In this document: piece by piece, positions 51,776-60,803 of the stretch | Layout of the letters: the number at the start of each line of letters is the position of its first letter | Position numbering within the stretch: the stretch's first letter is position 1 | Source of the DNA: RUG14300 sp964561145 | Lineage (GTDB): Bacteria > Bacillota > Clostridia > Christensenellales > CAG-1252 | DNA: 63,951 nt | Reading direction: 5' to 3' | Assembly (NCBI GenBank): GCA_964561145.1 | Contig: CAZLNZ010000016.1 | Span: 1 to 63,951 of the forward strand | Program-made: the position numbers and the translations under genes | Notes under the pieces: generated by a model | Told to the model about the DNA's origin: nothing | Databases searched by the model: none | The model's input: only the letters and a program-made list of their open reading frames with translations

Positions 51776-54700
51776 TTAATAGAGGCGAATCTCTCCGTCA
51801 CTACATAAAATTCCGGTAACCTTCGAACAATTATTCAACCAATCCGTATCCTTTTTTATAGAATTCCATTTCTCCATTGTGCCTTCGAATCTAATAATTG
51901 TTAGGTCATAACAACTTTGAATGGCATACGAGTTAATCTCACTTACGTTTTTACCGATTGTAATACTTTCAAGACCGTCGCAGTACCTTATGGCACCAAA
52001 GCCAAGGCAGCTTATACTTTCGCCAAAGATGATGCTTTTCAATGCGGGACAATTATAGAATGCATCACCTGCCACAGTCGATACACCGTCTATTGTAAGG
52101 TTTATTGTACCGTATTCCCCGTTTGATATTGCATTGCATATTGCACCGAAGTGATTATTATTTGCATCGAAGCCGAACTGTATGGTTATGTCTTGCTTGC
52201 CGCTTAATACCATTTGCGTTAATGCTTCCCCCAATTCATCTGAGGACATGCCGCTTGCATTTATTGTAACGGGTACGATTATTTTCTTAAATGTTTCTCC
52301 GCAGAATTCGTTACCGTCCGAAAACAGTTGATCGGTTTCGAGCCATGAACCAAAGAGGAGTGAAAGTTCCTTTTGACCTTTTGCAAGAGTTAAAGTTATT
52401 TCTTGTGTGTTGACATTTTCGAAGAGATCTGTCGTCATGGATGTTATCTGTCCTTTAAAAGTTATAGCTTCAAGGTTTTGGCAGCCGGTGAAAAGGAAGG
52501 TTGCATAGGGTAATTCGCTAATGCCTCGGCCAAAAGTAACACTTTCTAAATAGTAGCAATCGGCGAAGACGCAGGCACCCAAGTAAGTTACGCTATCCGG
52601 TAAGACAATTGTGCTAATGCTGGTATTTCTGAATGCACCTACATTGATTCTTGTTAAGCTTGAAGGAATACTTATTTTTTCAAGTGATTTACATAATTCG
52701 AAAGCACTGTCTCCAAGGATATTAACCCCTTCTTCAAGGATGACACTCTTAAGGGAGGAACATCCGTAAAAGGCGTTATTTTGAATAGCCGTTACATTTG
52801 AAATCGTTATATTTTCTACAAGTTTTCCGTTAAAATAAAGCTTTGCTTCGTCGGAGCAAGGATTGGAATAAATATCGGAAAACCTTATCTTCATCCAATC
52901 ATCAAGTTCACCGCCGTAATATACGTTATTCAATGCACTTCCGCAAAAAGCAGTGCTGCCGATAGTGCTTATGCTTGACGGAATATATATGCTTTGCATA
53001 TTCTCGCAGTAATAAAAAGCATTGTTTCCGATGGTTTTTACATTATTGCCCATGTGAATATCGGTTAAGGCAGTACAACCGTCAAATGCATTTGCACCGA
53101 TACTTGTTGCTTCATCTCCGATTGTAATGCTTTTAATGTTTGTTACTTGCAAAAATGCATTTTCCGGTATGGCGGTTGCACCGCTTATTTTAAGAGTTAC
53201 TAAATCCTTTGTCTTTGAAAGTCCGTCTTTAATCGCCAGGAACTCTTCCGAGGAGGCTGTAGAGGAAAGTAAAATATGTATATTGGTTTTTCCGCCGGTG
53301 ACGGCTTTTCCTACTGCTGCTGAAAGCTCCGTACCGTTCATTTCGGATGCGTCGATGGTAACGGCGATAACGATCTTTGCAAATTTTCGTCCGCAAAACT
53401 CATTTCCACCGTTGAATATTTCACTATTGCTTTGCCAATATTCGTTTCCCTCCGTAAGAATTTCTTGTTCTTGAACAAGGGTTAACGTAATATTTTCGGT
53501 ATTCAAGGAGTCAAAGGCATTGAAACCGACTTCGGTTAGCGGTGCGGTAAATCTTATGTCGGTAAGTGCGTTACAAGAGCCGAATATATTATTTTCAAGT
53601 AAGCTTGTAAGATTCCTACCAATAACTATGCTTTCAAGTGCGGAACAACCTTCAAATGCACCATTTTTGATTTCGTAGACGTAATCGGGAAGAGTTAGCG
53701 TCTTTAAGGAAGTACAATTAGAGAATGCCCATTCGTCGATTATTTGCAATTTTTCACCGAAAGTAACGTTTTCAAGAGACTCACAGTATTCAAATGCCCT
53801 GCAATCGATACCAAAAACTCCATCGCCAAAGGTTACGCTACGCAATTCCTGACAATAATAAAATGCATGTTGACCGATGATTTGCAGATCATCTGCCATT
53901 GTTACAGATGCTAGTTTGTAGCAATAGGCAAAAGATGTGCCTCCAAGTATATTTACACCATCGCCAATTGTTAATTCACCGAGCCACTCGCAATTAAAAA
54001 ATGCATTCTCTGATATAGTGTTTACACCGGCGATATATAGCTTAAGTGCACCGTTTTGTAATCCCTCTTGATATATATTGTAATTATCCATGTCACCTTC
54101 GTATCTATAATCGTTTATAGCATTACGAATAGCGTCAAAGACATTTTCGTCATTGGGAACGCTTGCAAGGGTAAGTTTAATCTCTGCACTTTCCGGAGAA
54201 CCGCTACTTAGCATGTAATTGACAGCTGTGACAATACTGTCACTATAATAAGACCTCATATCGGTAATGTCGAGCATGTGGGCGGGAACATTGGTACTTT
54301 CGGGGAATGTTGCAGTTAAAGCGTAATTGTCATATGTAATATCCTCGCTTGAGATGCTAATTAATTTTTGGCAGTTTTCACACTTTAGATGGGCTTTGCA
54401 TTGCGATAATGACGATCCCCATTCATAGAATGAATCTTCGGAATCGAGATCCCAATGATGTTTTCCTTCTAAGCAATCGATACGCTTTTGTAATGACTCG
54501 TTTAATTGCTCAAGGTCGTTTAAACGTTCGAGAATTTCGGTGATATCGTTTTCGTTTTTGGAGACTCTGTCCGTTAAAGCATCTGCAACCTCTTCCAAAG
54601 TGTCAATCCTGCTTTTGAGGTTGTCGACTCTGTTTTTTATTTCATCGATTACGTCGTCTATAATATCGATTCGTTCTGTAGTGCTTGCGGCTTTCGTTTC

Positions 54701-55118
54701 CAATTCGGTTATAAAGCCCTTCAATTGACCATCAACATCCTTGAGTTCTCCGATGGTGGCATTGATAGTCTTAATACTATCCTCGTTTTTCGAGGTTTTT
54801 TCTTTTAAAGCAGTAACATCGTTTTCGAGGGCTGTAATCTTTCCTTCGAGTTCGCTATCTTTGTTCCTTAAAATATCGATTATTTCGTTAATAGCATCGA
54901 TTTGTTCGTTAGAGTTATCAGCTTTTGTCTCAAGCTCGGCAATAGATAGCTTAATTTGAGAATCTATCAATTTTAGTTCGGCAATAGATGCATCGATTGC
55001 CAATATTTGCTCGTCGATTGCTGAAAGTTTTTCTTCTGTTTTTTTTGCAACCGCATAAACAAACAGCAATACATAAGACTAAAATTGTACTTATTAAAAT
55101 TACCAAATTCTTTTTCAT
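51776..55118 (-). CDS. BspA-type leucine-rich-repeat lipoprotein, out of frame at an A8 tract
   Basis: The start at 55118 (AAGGAGT upstream) gives MKKNLVILISTILVL, then the lipobox VCLCGC and CKK, a lipoprotein signal. The frame then breaks in a run of eight A residues (complement of 55039-55046). Seven A residues would join CGCKK directly to TEEKLSAIDEQ, the start of the 1097-residue open frame. That frame has a long parallel coiled coil (about residues 1-205, heptads such as LETKADNSNEQIDAIN), a Cys pair (CKAHLKCENCQK, near 230), and three BspA/LRR_5 modules, each headed by an ISNG/DAIRNAI-like helical strand and followed by repeats such as IGANAFDGCTALTDI. So this is a surface adhesin-like protein whose export signal is off-frame in this assembly: phase variation, transcriptional slippage or a sequence error. 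Confidence 0.82.
55039..55046 (-). other. A8 homopolymer at the signal-peptide junction
   Basis: Eight A residues on the coding strand, directly after the lipobox Cys codon. Loss of one restores the lipoprotein reading frame. Tracts of this length are prone to slippage in replication, transcription and sequencing. Confidence 0.9.
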
Positions 55119-55564
55119 ACAATACTCCTTAATATAATCTAGTCGAGGACCAACCTTTATAATCAACGACTTTTAATAACTTATGTTATGAGAAGGAATT
55201 ACAAATACTCAGATCCGATTATAAAACTTGCGTTATTTACGCTCCAATCAGTCTAAATTGTAATCCTTTCCACTTATACAACTACTTTTAAAAAGAGTTA
55301 TAAAACACGTTCTATAACGCACCTATGTTATCATAATTACAGAGGAAGAGCAAGTCTTTTTTACTACTTTTTACATTAAAATTGCTTACAAATCTACACT
55401 TACCTATTTCGCTTTATGATATATAAAAAACCGAACCATTATTGGAACGGCATATTTTGCATTCTATATTTTTTTATTATTAATAAATAATCAAATAATC
55501 TTGGCAAGCTTCAAGCTTTGAATGTGAAGACTACTATTTTCAATACATGCTTTAACTTTCAACT
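55119..55564. other. A/T-rich intergenic region
   Basis: About 445 bp between the BspA-type lipoprotein and the YwaF-like gene. No gene or repeat copy was seen. A weak TTGCTC-17-TAACAT pair on the minus strand (around 55335) is a possible promoter for the lipoprotein. Confidence 0.5.
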
Positions 55565-56314
55565 CTACTCATCTAGAGGTTCCTGTAATTCTCTTTTTAG
55601 TCGCAGCTTGTAGAAAACATTGTTTAAAGCGTAGACTCCGATAAATGCGGCTGTAACGATAACAGATTCCATTAAAACCGTAAGGACTCTAAGCCAGATC
55701 GGTATTTCCATTTGAGGGTTTAACCAAGATAGGATTGTACCATTTGATAATTGGATAATTATCGGAGTATCATAGTAAAGCGCGTAATCGGTGTTTGCAT
55801 ATATAATCCAAGCGTAGCCTATCATGCAGATCACTCCGACAAAGCAAGTCCAAAGTTTGCGAACATCGTATTTTTCTTTTGCTCCGATTAGTGTTAGCAT
55901 GCTACCGAAATACAAAATTGTGTGGTTAAACATCGCCGTTATTAGCGAGAAATTATTATCCTTTGCCAATATAAAGCTATCAGGGGAAACAAAGAGACTT
56001 ACATTGTAAAGGAGTCCTGTAAGTAGTGCGACAAGCACAGCAAAGGGCTTTCCTTTTTTGATATTAAAGATTATCACTATCGAATAAATGAAATAAGAAA
56101 GTGCGGAGAACTCCAAGGGTATTTTTAGGTGTTCGCCTATACATTGCCAGTAAACATATTCCACTATTTTGTAAGTTAGCAAAAAGAAAGCAATTGCTCT
56201 TGAGATATTACTACCCACATCGGGTTTATCCCTGAGCAATACTATAAGCACGTTAATGCCTATAAATATTAGAAATTGGATTAGTGCAAGCCACCAATAC
56301 TTTCCTGTAAACAT
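55565..56314 (-). CDS. YwaF-like integral membrane protein (TIGR02206 family)
   Basis: A 249-residue polytopic membrane protein with seven predicted helices. The layout and motifs are those of the YwaF/TIGR02206 family, related to eukaryotic TMEM164: the segment around ECVYWQC-like VEYVYWQCIGEHLKIPLEFSALSYF (positions about 53-77 in full) has the family's invariant His-Leu-Pro-Leu-like HLKIPLEFSAL, followed by ITAMFNHTILYFGSML and the loop before LMESVIVTAAF. Function is unknown; TMEM164 is an acyltransferase, which may or may not apply here. A GGAGAATG precedes the ATG. It faces the upstream BspA-type gene in the same orientation, but separated by 446 bp. Confidence 0.78.
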   Translation of the reverse strand: MFTGKYWWLALIQFLIFIGINVLIVLLRDKPDVGSNISRAIAFFLLTYKIVEYVYWQCIGEHLKIPLEFSALSYFIYSIVIIFNIKKGKPFAVLVALLTGLLYNVSLFVSPDSFILAKDNNFSLITAMFNHTILYFGSMLTLIGAKEKYDVRKLWTCFVGVICMIGYAWIIYANTDYALYYDTPIIIQLSNGTILSWLNPQMEIPIWLRVLTVLMESVIVTAAFIGVYALNNVFYKLRLKRELQEPLDE

Positions 56315-56522
56315 TGCATTCTCCTTGTTTGTATTATACGTCAGAAAGCAATCCTAATGTATATGAAGCATTTTACTATTATGTTATCTTCTTGTCAAGA
56401 AATGAAAAATAATGCTTTGCTTAACAATAAACATAAACCAACATAATATTCAGAAATGTATCCTAACAAGGGTTTATTGTCCAAATTTGACTATAAGAAG
56501 AAAATAATGTCACTTTTATCAC

Positions 56523-56550
56523 TTGAAAAAAAGCTGTTATATGTTATAAT
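56523..56550 (+). promoter_or_regulatory. Promoter of the GPH-type transporter gene
   Basis: TTGAAA and TATAAT separated by 16 bp, 18 bp before the start codon, so the leader is short; the ribosome binding site is weak (GTGGTAAG). Confidence 0.65.
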
Positions 56551-56568
56551 ATACGTGGTAAGTAAAAG

Positions 56569-57972
56569 ATGATTAAAAATAACGAATCAAAAAACAAAGT
56601 ATTGTACTCGATTGGAGCATTGGGAAAAGAGTTGTCAAACGGAATGATTAACGTTTACATGATGCTTTTTTTAACCTGCTTTATCGGATTGAACGGAGTT
56701 ATCGTAGGCTTTGCCATGTGCGGTATTAAGCTGATAACTATTGTTTTTGATCCAATTATGGCAATGCTTATCAACAACACTAAGAGCGGTAGGCTTGGAC
56801 GTTTTCGCCCTTGGATTTTAATCGGTGCCCTGATTAATAGTGCCGCTTTGCTTGCAATGTTTGTCCCCATAAGCGGTTCTATCGGTCTCAAATATTTTTA
56901 TTATCTTTTTCTCTTTTTCTTAGGTGGAGTAACCTATACCATGGTTGATCTTCCCTTTCAATCCATGATTCCCTCCCTTGCCGGCAATACAAAAGAAAGA
57001 GAGGGAATAACCAGCATATCTAAAACCGTCGGTGGTTTTGGCGGATTTATAGTAGGCTCCGGCGGAAGCGTGCTAATAGGCTTGCTTGACGGTGGTCAAG
57101 GTAATATCCGCAATTATTTCATCGTATCGGTTGTATCTGCGGCATTATTCCTTTTATGTACTGCTATAATGTGCTTTTCGATAGAAGAAAAGTATGTGTT
57201 GCCTTGTCAGACCATAAGCCTTAAAGAAGTATTCAAAATCTTTAAGGAAAACGACCAGGTAGCCCCATTTGCTTGGAGTTATGTATTGTTCACAACTGCA
57301 ATAAGCATATCAACCATGCAATTGATTTATCTATTTATATACTCACCGAAACTAAGCTTATCGCCTCACTATATGATATTCAACATCGTATCTTGCACCG
57401 GACAGGGAATAGCAATGGTGTTTTATACTTTAATCACCAAAAAAATTCCAAGTGAAAAACTATATGCCTTAACCTTTATTTTCGCAATGGTAGGTTTGTC
57501 CGGTATATTTGGTGCAACCTTTGTTTTAGGCTCTAACACATGGGTTAATGTAATACTTCTGTCTTTAGTCGGCTCGTTTTTAATGATTGCAAACGGTATC
57601 AATCAAATATCTTCTACGGTTATTCTTACCGATATACTCGATTACGGCGAATATAAAACCGGTGTCAGAAGTGACAGCGTAATGATGAGCTTACAATCCC
57701 TCTTAGGAAAGGTTTCGGGAAGTGTCAGTTTACTGGTTTTAGGCATTGGCGTGTATTTGGCTAAGCTTCCGACTATCAACCTGTTAACAAATGAATTTAC
57801 AGGAGTCGTAACCGATCAAATGCTATTAATACTGTACATCGTTATGTTCCTACTCCCATTGCCATTGCTCCCCGTCGGTCTGATTATCTACAAGAAAAAG
57901 TACAAGCTACACGGAGAGATCAAGAAAAAGGTTACAGAAGAGCTTGCGTTGAAACGAGACGTATCGGAATAG
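56569..57972 (+). CDS. GPH-family (MFS) sugar-cation symporter
   Basis: A 467-residue transporter with twelve membrane helices, of the glycoside-pentoside-hexuronide group within the MFS (MelB/XynP-like). Typical features are the N-terminal SIGALGKELSNGMINVYMMLFLT helix (about 11-33), FDPIMAMLINNTKSGRLGRFRPWILIG (the D..G...D-type loop with GRFRPW, about 60-86), and in the C-terminal half ILTDILDYGEYKTGVRSD (about 350-367), the GPH signature. The substrate is unknown; neighbours do not point to one sugar. There is a strong promoter but a weak ribosome binding site. A 43-bp bidirectional terminator follows. Confidence 0.9.
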   Translation: MIKNNESKNKVLYSIGALGKELSNGMINVYMMLFLTCFIGLNGVIVGFAMCGIKLITIVFDPIMAMLINNTKSGRLGRFRPWILIGALINSAALLAMFVPISGSIGLKYFYYLFLFFLGGVTYTMVDLPFQSMIPSLAGNTKEREGITSISKTVGGFGGFIVGSGGSVLIGLLDGGQGNIRNYFIVSVVSAALFLLCTAIMCFSIEEKYVLPCQTISLKEVFKIFKENDQVAPFAWSYVLFTTAISISTMQLIYLFIYSPKLSLSPHYMIFNIVSCTGQGIAMVFYTLITKKIPSEKLYALTFIFAMVGLSGIFGATFVLGSNTWVNVILLSLVGSFLMIANGINQISSTVILTDILDYGEYKTGVRSDSVMMSLQSLLGKVSGSVSLLVLGIGVYLAKLPTINLLTNEFTGVVTDQMLLILYIVMFLLPLPLLPVGLIIYKKKYKLHGEIKKKVTEELALKRDVSE

Positions 57973-58011
57973 TTTCTTTCAATTCTCCAATTAAAACCTT
58001 CATGATAAACT

Positions 58012-58054
58012 AAAAAATCCCTTTGTCCGTATCGACTGAATCGAGGGATTTTTT
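58012..58054. terminator. Bidirectional terminator between transporter and histidine kinase
   Basis: AAAAAATCCCT (58012-58022) and AGGGATTTTTT (58044-58054) form an 11-bp stem between convergent genes. Confidence 0.88.
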
Positions 58055-58101
58055 AATATTCATACGTTATTTATTGTAAGTTTAAAACACTAATTTAAAT
58101 G

Positions 58102-59178
58102 CTATTCCGCCAAAAAGGTTATTTCACCATAGAATAAAATACTAAGCCAATCTATTGGCCAGAAAAAAATAAAAAACGGAATTGCCAAAAGTCCTGCAAT
58201 AAGGGTTGACGTACATTTTGTTTCAAAGAATTTGGCAATTCGATAAAGGCTTGACATTATCCATCCGAAAAGAATTACAATCGAACTTTTCTGAAGGAAA
58301 GGTTTTTTGTCGAACTTATTTGTAAAGGATTCTCTATTAATAATTTCTTCGATTGGCAAAGTAACATAAAACCTGCTTCCCTTGTCCTTTTTACTCTTCA
58401 CGCTAACTTGACCTCCGTGAGATGTGATAATCTCCTTTACCACATAAAGCCCGACACCCTGGCTATTACCGCTACTGCGTGACTTATCCTCTGTATAAAA
58501 CTGATCAAAAACTAGAGGTATGCTTTCCTTTGAAATGCCTATTCCGTTATCTTTGATCCTTATACGAAGTCCTTTACCCCATTTGCGAAACCTAATGCTG
58601 ATAGTGCTGTTTTCGAACGAATACTTGACAGCATTAGATACCAGATTTTGCATTACTCGCTCAATTTGCCGTTCATCTACTCGAATTCTTTCGCTAGGAA
58701 TTTTTCCAACCTTAAGCTTGATTTGTTTGGCTTCTGCAAGAGGATGGAGTTTTTCGATAATCTTACCAAATAGAACCTTTGAATCACAGATTTCCCTATG
58801 TGACGAGTCCTTTTGAAGGGATGCCTGTGATGTCTCGACAAGTCTTATTACCATATCATTCATCTGAGATGCTTTTTGAAGAATTAGATTGGCATAGTCT
58901 TTATCGTCCATACCATCGGACAAACACTCTGCGTAGCCTGATATTATTGCAAGAGGGGTTTTCATATCGTGAGCGACAGCGGCAATTGATTTATTGGCAC
59001 GCTTAGTCCCCTCGATCTCATTATCCACCAGCTTTAGCATTGTAAGGCGTAATTCCTCCAAACTTTTTGTTATTGAATGATATACACCCACACCCTCGAT
59101 TTCAATCGGGGTATACAAATCGCCTTCCTGTAAACGCACGAGAGTTTTTTCGATTTTGCTAAGATATTTCTTTTTCAT
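58102..59178 (-). CDS. Sensor histidine kinase with C-terminal membrane anchor
   Basis: A 358-residue kinase. The phosphoacceptor is His70 in VAHDMKTPL, followed by the N box LVSNAVKYS, G1 DNGIGIS, the F box and G2 GVGLYVVKEI, all canonical for HisKA/HATPase_c. A short HAMP-like helix (RLQEGDLYTPI) opens the protein, but there is no signal peptide, membrane helix or sensing domain before it. Instead the last 85 residues hold two or three hydrophobic segments (about 299-316 and 325-355), so the kinase is tethered by its C-terminus. That reverses the usual order. It begins 26 bp after the response-regulator gene and is the last gene of the run SDR-ferredoxin-regulator-kinase. Confidence 0.88.
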   Translation of the reverse strand: MKKKYLSKIEKTLVRLQEGDLYTPIEIEGVGVYHSITKSLEELRLTMLKLVDNEIEGTKRANKSIAAVAHDMKTPLAIISGYAECLSDGMDDKDYANLILQKASQMNDMVIRLVETSQASLQKDSSHREICDSKVLFGKIIEKLHPLAEAKQIKLKVGKIPSERIRVDERQIERVMQNLVSNAVKYSFENSTISIRFRKWGKGLRIRIKDNGIGISKESIPLVFDQFYTEDKSRSSGNSQGVGLYVVKEIITSHGGQVSVKSKKDKGSRFYVTLPIEEIINRESFTNKFDKKPFLQKSSIVILFGWIMSSLYRIAKFFETKCTSTLIAGLLAIPFFIFFWPIDWLSILFYGEITFLAE

Positions 59179-59204
59179 CTTAATTAAAGTACTTTACAAG
59201 AGAT

Positions 59205-59879
59205 TCATTCCTGCCACTTATAGCCTAATCCCCATACGGTTACGACATTAAAGATATCCACCTTTGCAAGTTTGTTACGAAGTCTGGCAATCGTAACGGC
59301 AAGAGTGTTTTCATCGATATATTCGTCGATTCCCCATACATCGTCGATCAATTTTTGCTTTGGCATTATTTGGTTTTCATGAATAGTGAGATAATCTAGA
59401 ATTTTAAACTCTTTGGCGGTAAGAACCAGCGGCTCTCCGTCTACTTTTGCCTCGTATCTTTGTGAAGAAATCATAAGTCGTCCGTAGCGACGATCGCTCA
59501 AGGGAGCAGTATTAAATTCATAATATCTGCGAAGCTGTGCATTAACGCGAACAACCATTTCCTTAAAAGAGAACGGTTTCGTGATATAATCATCTGCTCC
59601 GAGATCAAACATACGAACCTTATCCTCCTCTGACACCCTTGCGGATACAACTATAATTGGCATATTGGTACTCTTTCTTAATCTTTCACAAACGATGTAG
59701 CCATCGATTTTGGGCATCATAATATCAAGCAACATAAGGTCCGGCTTAATCTTGCTTGCAACGGTCAAAGCTTCACTGCCGTCAAAGGCTTGATAAACCT
59801 CATGTCCCGCTTTGGTGAGATAGCTTTTCATCATATCCGATATTTCAACATTATCCTCTGCAACAAGTATTTTTCTCAT
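59205..59879 (-). CDS. OmpR/PhoB-type response regulator
   Basis: A 224-residue two-component regulator. The receiver domain has the acidic pair E8/D9, phospho-acceptor Asp52 in LMLLDIMMPKIDG, and the conserved Lys in TKPFSFKEMVV near 102. The C-terminal winged-helix domain (about 130-224) shows LTAKEFKILDYL, WGIDEYIDENTLAVTIARLRNKL and GLGYKW. It is the cognate partner of the kinase 26 bp downstream. It follows the flavodoxin-ferredoxin gene by 16 bp, so the redox genes and the regulator are probably on one transcript, which suggests autoregulation in response to a redox or envelope signal. Confidence 0.94.
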   Translation of the reverse strand: MRKILVAEDNVEISDMMKSYLTKAGHEVYQAFDGSEALTVASKIKPDLMLLDIMMPKIDGYIVCERLRKSTNMPIIVVSARVSEEDKVRMFDLGADDYITKPFSFKEMVVRVNAQLRRYYEFNTAPLSDRRYGRLMISSQRYEAKVDGEPLVLTAKEFKILDYLTIHENQIMPKQKLIDDVWGIDEYIDENTLAVTIARLRNKLAKVDIFNVVTVWGLGYKWQE

Positions 59880-59895
59880 ATCAATGCTCCTAAAT

Positions 59896-60798
59896 CTATT
59901 TTACACCATCACTCATATTGTTGTCAGCAATTTTTTTATTTGCATTTGCAAAATAACGCCGATAAGCCCTTTTACAATACCATTCGTGCTTACTTTTTTC
60001 CTCTTTGTCGGGATACTTAAATTTATACGGTCCATTTACTCGCCATCCATTGAGAAGAGCTATATTAAATGCATCTGTCGGGCAATTAAAGGAACAGCGT
60101 GTACACATAAGACAATCCTCTCCAAAATGAAATTTACCGTTTTTGTCAATCTGAATATTTCCTACAGGACAATTACGTTCACACGTGCCGCAACCGATGC
60201 ACTTTTGCTTGTTCACCTTAAAAAAGCGTCCGTTTTCCTTCATTGCCGGCTGTTCTATACGTACCGCCCAAGAAATAAATCTGCCGAAAGGGATTCTTTT
60301 TAGATGATGCGACTTATTACGGAGTACTTCCCTCGCCTCAATCGGTGCTAATTCATCCAATGTTGTTTTCATCCTATAAGCCATTTCCTCTGTATGACGG
60401 AAAATCATATTATATGGCATAACATAGTGATATTCACCTATTACGGAATAGTCCTTTTTCTTTAAAATCGAGTTTAGTTTAATCGATGAAACGTTGTTGA
60501 TTTTCAAAGGTTCTCCCGATGTTTTTATAATAAAGTACTTCCTTTCTTTTTGTGAGCTTTTAGGTAATACTTTTGCAAAATCAAGAAGTATTTTAGGTGC
60601 ATTAAAGCCGTGAATAGGATATGCAAATCCGATGTAGTCGAAATCATTCGGGTTAGGAATATTTTTAAACCCGCCTTTTATATGATACAATAATGTATCG
60701 ACCCCGTGTTCTTCAAATTCTTTTTTATAAGACTCACACGCCATTAATGTATTGCCTGTTCCGGAAAAAACGTATATTATTGCTTTGCTCATAGCCAT
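59896..60798 (-). CDS. Flavodoxin-ferredoxin fusion (EFR1 family)
   Basis: A 300-residue electron-transfer protein. The N-terminal half is flavodoxin-like with the FMN-phosphate loop YVFSGTGNT (residues 9-17) and a GFAYPIHGFNAP segment near 55. The C-terminal half is a two-cluster ferredoxin: CIGCGTCERNCPVGN (about 196-210) and CLMCTRCSFNCPTDAF (about 222-237), each a full [4Fe-4S] Cx2Cx2Cx3C set. This is the EFR1 arrangement. It sits 5 bp after the SDR gene and 16 bp before the response regulator. It could deliver electrons to a reductase step linked to the SDR product (inference). Confidence 0.93.
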   Translation of the reverse strand: MAMSKAIIYVFSGTGNTLMACESYKKEFEEHGVDTLLYHIKGGFKNIPNPNDFDYIGFAYPIHGFNAPKILLDFAKVLPKSSQKERKYFIIKTSGEPLKINNVSSIKLNSILKKKDYSVIGEYHYVMPYNMIFRHTEEMAYRMKTTLDELAPIEAREVLRNKSHHLKRIPFGRFISWAVRIEQPAMKENGRFFKVNKQKCIGCGTCERNCPVGNIQIDKNGKFHFGEDCLMCTRCSFNCPTDAFNIALLNGWRVNGPYKFKYPDKEEKSKHEWYCKRAYRRYFANANKKIADNNMSDGVK

Positions 60799-60803
60799 TT
60801 CTC

